Assembly: GCF_000243335.1 (NCBI RefSeq)
Contig: NZ_JH597773.1
Span: 1,323,989-1,387,988 of the forward strand
Direction: 5' to 3'
Source: Leptonema illini DSM 21528
GTDB lineage: Bacteria; Spirochaetota; Leptospiria; Leptospirales; Leptonemataceae
Length of the DNA: 64,000 bases
In this document: in pieces, positions 60,157 through 64,000 of the stretch
How positions within the stretch are numbered: the first letter of the stretch is position 1
How the letters are laid out: every line of letters starts with the position of its first letter
Position numbers and translations under genes: made by a program
Notes under the pieces: model-generated
Databases searched by the model: none
What the model was told of the DNA's origin: nothing
Seen by the model: only the letters and a program-made list of their open reading frames with translations

Positions 60157-60575
60157 GGGGAGAGAGGTGGGGCTGTTACGGAACCGGCAAGTCTGCGGAC
60201 CTGGGCCTTCGGATACGCCCCGAAATTCACAAGCAGCCCCAGCGGCAGGCCCGTAGCCTTCAGATAGTTAAGCATCTGGCTCACATGCTCCGGACCGAGT
60301 TCCTTCAGCGCCTTCAGCTCAACGATGATCTTGCCATAGCAGATGAAATCGGGCCGATAGATCTGTTTCAGGCATTCACCCTTGTAAGATAATCGAATCC
60401 CTTTCTGGCTTTCGAAGGGAACCTTTCGAAAGCGGAATTCTATATCCAGGCAATCCTGATAAACGGCCTCCAGAAAGCCGCAGCCCATCTGGCGGTAAAC
60501 CTCGAACACTGCTCCCTGAATGGCATAGCATTCTTCTTCGTATAGTATGTGTGAACTCTTTTTCGCTTGATGCAT
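60102..60575 (-). CDS. GxxExxY protein (PD-(D/E)XK-like)
   Basis: 157 aa. The defining motif is GFLEAVY in MGCGFLEAVYQDCLDIEF; the nuclease-like signature YRPDFICYGKIIVELKAL gives D and ExK. The usual end NFGA is followed by about 25 extra residues read through the end of the hydrolase gene. These proteins occur in many copies in some genomes and are of unknown function; a nuclease or repeat-associated role is suspected. It lies 75 bases from the first of two long repeats. Confidence 0.87.
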   Translation of the reverse strand: MHQAKKSSHILYEEECYAIQGAVFEVYRQMGCGFLEAVYQDCLDIEFRFRKVPFESQKGIRLSYKGECLKQIYRPDFICYGKIIVELKALKELGPEHVSQMLNYLKATGLPLGLLVNFGAYPKAQVRRLAGSVTAPPLSPYSRNNPSNGPTTRSGSS

Positions 60576-60650
60576 GGTAAGACCTCTGCAAGGGAAAGGT
60601 CAATTTTCGGGCAATCTGTTAGCAAAATTCTGGCATTGTGGACGAAAACT

Positions 60651-60877
60651 TCCACGAAAAACACGAACGAGCACGAAAAGGCTTTGCGTGTCGGAAATCC
60701 CGACTATGAATTCGATCTTCGCGTTTCCGCTTGCGTGTTGTCGAAATCCTGGGAAATGCAGAATTCAGGTTTCGTGTATTTTCGTGCCTTTCGTGGACGC
60801 TAAATGTTTTAAGCCTTGAGTCCCGCTGGCATTCCGGTCTTTCCCGAGGCTTGTCGGAACTCGTTATCCTCACTCAA
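60651..60877. repeat. Dispersed repeat with inverted ends, copy A
   Basis: About 227 bases. The core 60651-60801 begins TCCACGAAAAACACGAACGA and ends TTTCGTGGA, and the tail includes CCGCTGGCATTCCGG. The interior differs from the 6991 elements, but the ends and the hairpin-plus-tail layout are the same. Copy B follows 280 bases later. Fills most of the non-coding stretch before murJ. Confidence 0.85.
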
Positions 60878-60930
60878 ACCGCTTTACATGGCTGTTACAG
60901 GCGATTGATCTTTTTCCGTTCTTTTTCTTG

Positions 60931-61157
60931 TCCACGAAAAACACGAACGAGCACGAAAAGGAGTTGCGTCTCGGAAATCCCGACCCTGAATTCAGTCTTT
61001 ACTTCTCTGCTCGCATGTTGTTGAAGTCCGGGAAAATGTAGAATTCCAGTTTCGTGTATTTTCGTGCCTTTCGTGGACACTAAATGTCTTAAGGCTTGAG
61101 TCCCGCTGGCATTCCGGTCTTGCCCGAGGCCTGTCAGAATTCGCTATCGTCATTCAA
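60931..61157. repeat. Dispersed repeat with inverted ends, copy B
   Basis: Same length and layout as copy A, roughly 80-85% identical by eye, core 60931-61079. It shares GTCCCGCTGGCATTCCGGTC in the tail. The pair parallels the 6977/7270 pair in being tandem and about 280-295 bases apart. 61158-61237 has no recognised feature. Confidence 0.85.
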
Positions 61158-61237
61158 CGCCCGTTCGTGGACTGCAAGTCTCCACGTGCCGCCCTGAAAT
61201 CGCTTTTCCGCTCTCTGCCCCCTGAAATCCCGGTCTG

Positions 61238-62827
61238 GTGAGCCGAACCGCCCGGAATTCCCTGAAACTTTCCGCGATGACGATGATCTCGCGGGTGCTT
61301 GGCCTTGTGCGCGATCATTACCAGGCCGTCTTCTTCGGCACCGGACCGATTGCTGCCTTCTGGGAGATCGCCTACATGCTGCCGAACATGCTGCGCAATC
61401 TGCTGGCAGAGGGCGTGCTGTCGCAGTCCTTTATACCGATCTACTCGCAGGCGATGAAGGAGTCCGACCGGAAGGCGGCCGAGACGGCGGGCTCGATTAT
61501 TGGCTTCTTGATTCTTTTTCTGAGCGGTATTGTGCTGACGGGCATTCTTGTTTTTCCGTTCTTTCTTCCCGTCTATGTGGGCAAGCCGCTTGGCGAGATC
61601 GGCCTTCTTCTCTATCTCAGTCAGGTGCTCTTTGGTTTCATTCTTGCCGTTAGCCTGACGGCTATCTTCTCGGGTATCGCGCAGACGCATGAGTATTTCG
61701 TCTTTCCGTCTCTGTCGCCGATCCTTTTGAATCTGAGCTTTATCGCCGGATTCCTCGTTCTCATGCCGTTCGGTTTTAACCAGGAGTTGAACGCCGAGAT
61801 TCTCGCCTGGGTGGTGTTAGGCGGAGGCTTTCTTCAACTCTTCGTGCAGATCGGCTACACCTACTATAAAGGCTGGATGCCGCGCATCCATATCAACCTG
61901 AAAGATCCGGCACTGATGCGTATCTTTTCGCTGATGGGGCCGGCGGTGTTAGGCGCAAGCGTCTTTCAGCTGAATCAGATGATGGATATCGCTCTCGCCA
62001 GCTATTTCATCGACGAGGCGGGCGCCATTCCCGCTCTGCGTTTCGCACACCGCCTGATCCAGCTGCCGACGGGTATCATCGGAGTGGCGCTTTCGACGAC
62101 GATCCTTCCCGCGCTTGCCGGGTTAATCCGTTCCGGAGAAAATCATCGCAGCGCCTTTGAGGTCGTCGAGGCCGTCGGCTTCGCCCTCTTTCTCACTGTG
62201 CCGGCCGCTTTTGGGTTTCTCTTTCTTGGCCCCTGGATTATACACCTGCTCTTTCACGGAGGCGAGTGGACGCTTTACTCCACCTATCTGACATGGTCGG
62301 CTCTTCAGTTCTACGCCCTTGCCATCCCGATCTATAGCTTCAATAAGATCCTGACGTCTTCGTTTTACGCCTATCAGGACACAAAGACGCCGGTGAAGAT
62401 CCTGTTCCTCACCGTTGCCGTTAACCTGGCGTGCAATCTTGTTCTGATCGGCCCGCTCAAGCAGGGCGGACTGGCCCTGAGCACGGCGATCAGCTCCACG
62501 GTGAATTTCCTGCTTCTGAACAGAGCTTTAAAGAAGAAGATGGGAGCGCTTCCTTATGCCGATCTCGGTCGTTCGCTTCTGGGGCTGGCTCCGGCTATCC
62601 TGTTGCTGCTTGGCCTGCTTCTTGGCCTCAGCTATTTCATGCCGTATCCGATGACCGACGTGCCCGATGCGTCGCTTCATGCCGATCTGCCGTACTCGAA
62701 GGCGGTTCTTGTCGTCGGATTGGGTGCGGGCCTTGGAGCTGTGCTCTATCTGGTGACGGCCCATCTGACCGGCGCTGCGCAGATGCGCATTATCAGCGAT
62801 ATGTTGCGTCGTCGATTTGGAAAGTGA
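61238..62827 (+). CDS. murJ: Lipid II flippase MurJ
   Basis: 529 aa from a GTG, with about 14 membrane helices. Moves lipid II across the inner membrane for peptidoglycan synthesis. Motifs are SRVLGLVRDHYQAVFFG (with functional Arg and Asp) and MLPNMLRNLLAEGVLSQSFI. The interior LPTGIIGVALSTTILP is typical of the MviN/MurJ family. Preceded by dispersed repeats. Confidence 0.95.
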   Translation: MSRTARNSLKLSAMTMISRVLGLVRDHYQAVFFGTGPIAAFWEIAYMLPNMLRNLLAEGVLSQSFIPIYSQAMKESDRKAAETAGSIIGFLILFLSGIVLTGILVFPFFLPVYVGKPLGEIGLLLYLSQVLFGFILAVSLTAIFSGIAQTHEYFVFPSLSPILLNLSFIAGFLVLMPFGFNQELNAEILAWVVLGGGFLQLFVQIGYTYYKGWMPRIHINLKDPALMRIFSLMGPAVLGASVFQLNQMMDIALASYFIDEAGAIPALRFAHRLIQLPTGIIGVALSTTILPALAGLIRSGENHRSAFEVVEAVGFALFLTVPAAFGFLFLGPWIIHLLFHGGEWTLYSTYLTWSALQFYALAIPIYSFNKILTSSFYAYQDTKTPVKILFLTVAVNLACNLVLIGPLKQGGLALSTAISSTVNFLLLNRALKKKMGALPYADLGRSLLGLAPAILLLLGLLLGLSYFMPYPMTDVPDASLHADLPYSKAVLVVGLGAGLGAVLYLVTAHLTGAAQMRIISDMLRRRFGK

Positions 62828-62936
62828 ACGCCTGTTTGGTTATGAAAAAATGCTTGTTCGAAAATCGTTCTGCTTGCATCTTGTAATGGCTATGCTTACC
62901 CTGACGTAAGCTTTTCAAATAGAGACGGGGGAGAAC

Positions 62937-64000
62937 ATGAACGCAGGTACCGTTGAGACCGCTGAGCGACATCGCGTCGCCGCAAACCTTGAAGAATTCA
63001 TCAATCGCAATCCGGCAACGGGGGAGGAGATCGGCCGCCATCCCGTACTTATGGCCGGCGAGGTCGAGGCCCTGCTTGAGCGCGCCGAGAAGGCGTCCGT
63101 AAGCTGGGGAGCGCTACCGGCGAAGGAGCGAGCGAAACATCTGCGTCGCTTTCGCAAGCAGATCGTTCGCGACATGGACGAGATCGTCGATACGATCTGC
63201 GCCGAAACGGGCAAGACGAAGATGGACGGCGTCTTCGAGATCTTCACCGTCGCCGAGCATGTGAAATACATGGAAAAATACGGTGCTGCTTATCTGAAAG
63301 ACGAGCCGCGCAGCACGGGCCTTTACAAAAATAAGAAGGCGTGGGTAACCTTTCAGCCTAAAGGCGTGATCGGCATCATTAGCCCCTGGAATTATCCGTT
63401 TATTCTGACGGCCGGTCCGATCGCTCAGGCGCTCATGGCGGGCAATACGGTCGTTGTGAAGCCTTCCGAGGTGACGCCGGCGACGACGCTGAAGATGCGC
63501 GAGATCGCCGATCGGGCGGGGCTTCCGGCCGACGTCTTTCTTGTGGCAACGGGTGACGGTCGCACCGGTCAGGCCATCGTTGAATCGCCGCGCACGAAGA
63601 TGATCTGCTTTACGGGCTCGACGGCGACGGGGCGCAAGATCGCAGAGATATGCGGTCGTATGCTCAAGCCCGTTCTGCTGGAGCTGGGCGGCAAAGATCC
63701 GATGATTGTGCTTGATGACGCTCCGCTTGAGCGTGCCACTCATGCCGCTCTGTGGGGAGGCATGTCGAACTCCGGTCAGACGTGTATCTCTGTGGAGCGC
63801 GTCCTTGTGCACGAGAAGGTGAAGGATCGTTTTATAGAGCTTCTTCAAAAGAACATCGTGAATCTGAAGCAGGGCGTCCAGTCCGAGCATCCGAGCGTCG
63901 GCTCGATGGCCTTTGATAAACAGTTAGGCATCGTGCTCGATCATATCGACGAGGCGAAAAGCAAAGGCGCCCGCATCGTCGCCGGCGGAAACCGCAATGT
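62937..64000 (+). CDS. Aldehyde dehydrogenase, partial (3' end off the right edge)
   Basis: About 354 codons visible from ATG 62937, preceded by GGGGGAGAAC. NAD(P)-dependent oxidation of an aldehyde: catalytic Glu in LLELGGKDPMIV and Cys in NSGQTCISVERV, NAD-binding FTGSTATGRK, and IGIISPWNYPFILTAGPI. Closest in pattern to succinate-semialdehyde/medium-chain dehydrogenases of the broad family. Substrate not determined. Confidence 0.92.
   Translation, partial: MNAGTVETAERHRVAANLEEFINRNPATGEEIGRHPVLMAGEVEALLERAEKASVSWGALPAKERAKHLRRFRKQIVRDMDEIVDTICAETGKTKMDGVFEIFTVAEHVKYMEKYGAAYLKDEPRSTGLYKNKKAWVTFQPKGVIGIISPWNYPFILTAGPIAQALMAGNTVVVKPSEVTPATTLKMREIADRAGLPADVFLVATGDGRTGQAIVESPRTKMICFTGSTATGRKIAEICGRMLKPVLLELGGKDPMIVLDDAPLERATHAALWGGMSNSGQTCISVERVLVHEKVKDRFIELLQKNIVNLKQGVQSEHPSVGSMAFDKQLGIVLDHIDEAKSKGARIVAGGNRN

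Noticed and set aside
63114-63890. Minus-strand frame of 258 aa
   Set aside because: Antisense to the aldehyde dehydrogenase, whose catalytic motifs are complete.

Overview
The window looks like chromosome of a free-living, moderately GC-rich Gram-negative bacterium, most likely a spirochaete of the Leptonema/Turneriella type. This is an inference from gene content (diaminopimelate-type wall synthesis beside CdaA/CdaR, heptose and O-antigen genes, CHASE2 cyclase, bactofilin, MurJ, HisZ next to PurA, many small lipoproteins) and not from a marker gene. No rRNA, tRNA or CRISPR array was seen.

Layout. 1-4.1 kb: a lytic transglycosylase running off the left edge, divergent from two unrecognised genes. 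4.1-6.9 kb: two SGNH/acyltransferase genes. 6.9-9.5 kb: a tandem pair of dispersed repeats, then a complete group II intron with its reverse transcriptase. 9.6-13.1 kb: a P-type ATPase fused to an N-terminal PTS EIIA-like domain. 13-21 kb: ilvD, bactofilin, pdxA and a tight dapA-dapB-cdaA-cdaR-acpS run, converging on a Ppx/GppA phosphatase. 22.8-30.2 kb: an ABC-2 exporter, pdxB, mutY, and a YihY protein carrying a large inserted extracytoplasmic domain. 30-45 kb: O-antigen ligase, secA, trpA, a CHASE2 cyclase, dxs, dinG and the split heptose genes rfaE1/rfaE2. 45-51 kb: small accessory genes with two TetR regulators that have visible operators. 51-56 kb: purA, hisZ, and a membrane-sensor/STAS pair. 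56-61 kb: an accessory region with a RES-domain gene broken by an IS256-family element, a GxxExxY protein gene and dispersed repeats. 61-64 kb: murJ and a partial aldehyde dehydrogenase.

Functional links. dapA/dapB, murJ, the lytic transglycosylase and c-di-AMP synthesis (cdaA/cdaR) all bear on peptidoglycan. dxs, pdxB and pdxA are three steps of, or feeding, deoxyxylulose-dependent pyridoxal phosphate synthesis. rfaE1/rfaE2, the O-antigen ligase and the acyltransferase concern lipopolysaccharide.

The most unusual material is: (a) a group II intron sitting exactly inside a copy of a GC-rich dispersed repeat (CCACGGAGG type) that recurs at five or more loci here; (b) the EIIA/P-type ATPase fusion; (c) the YihY protein with a BNR-like insert, whose gene end is also read antisense by mutY; (d) the IS-broken RES gene, which can be restored exactly in frame; (e) CCACGAAAAACACGAA-bounded repeats next to a GxxExxY gene; and (f) twin palindromic operators woven into the promoter of a TetR operon.
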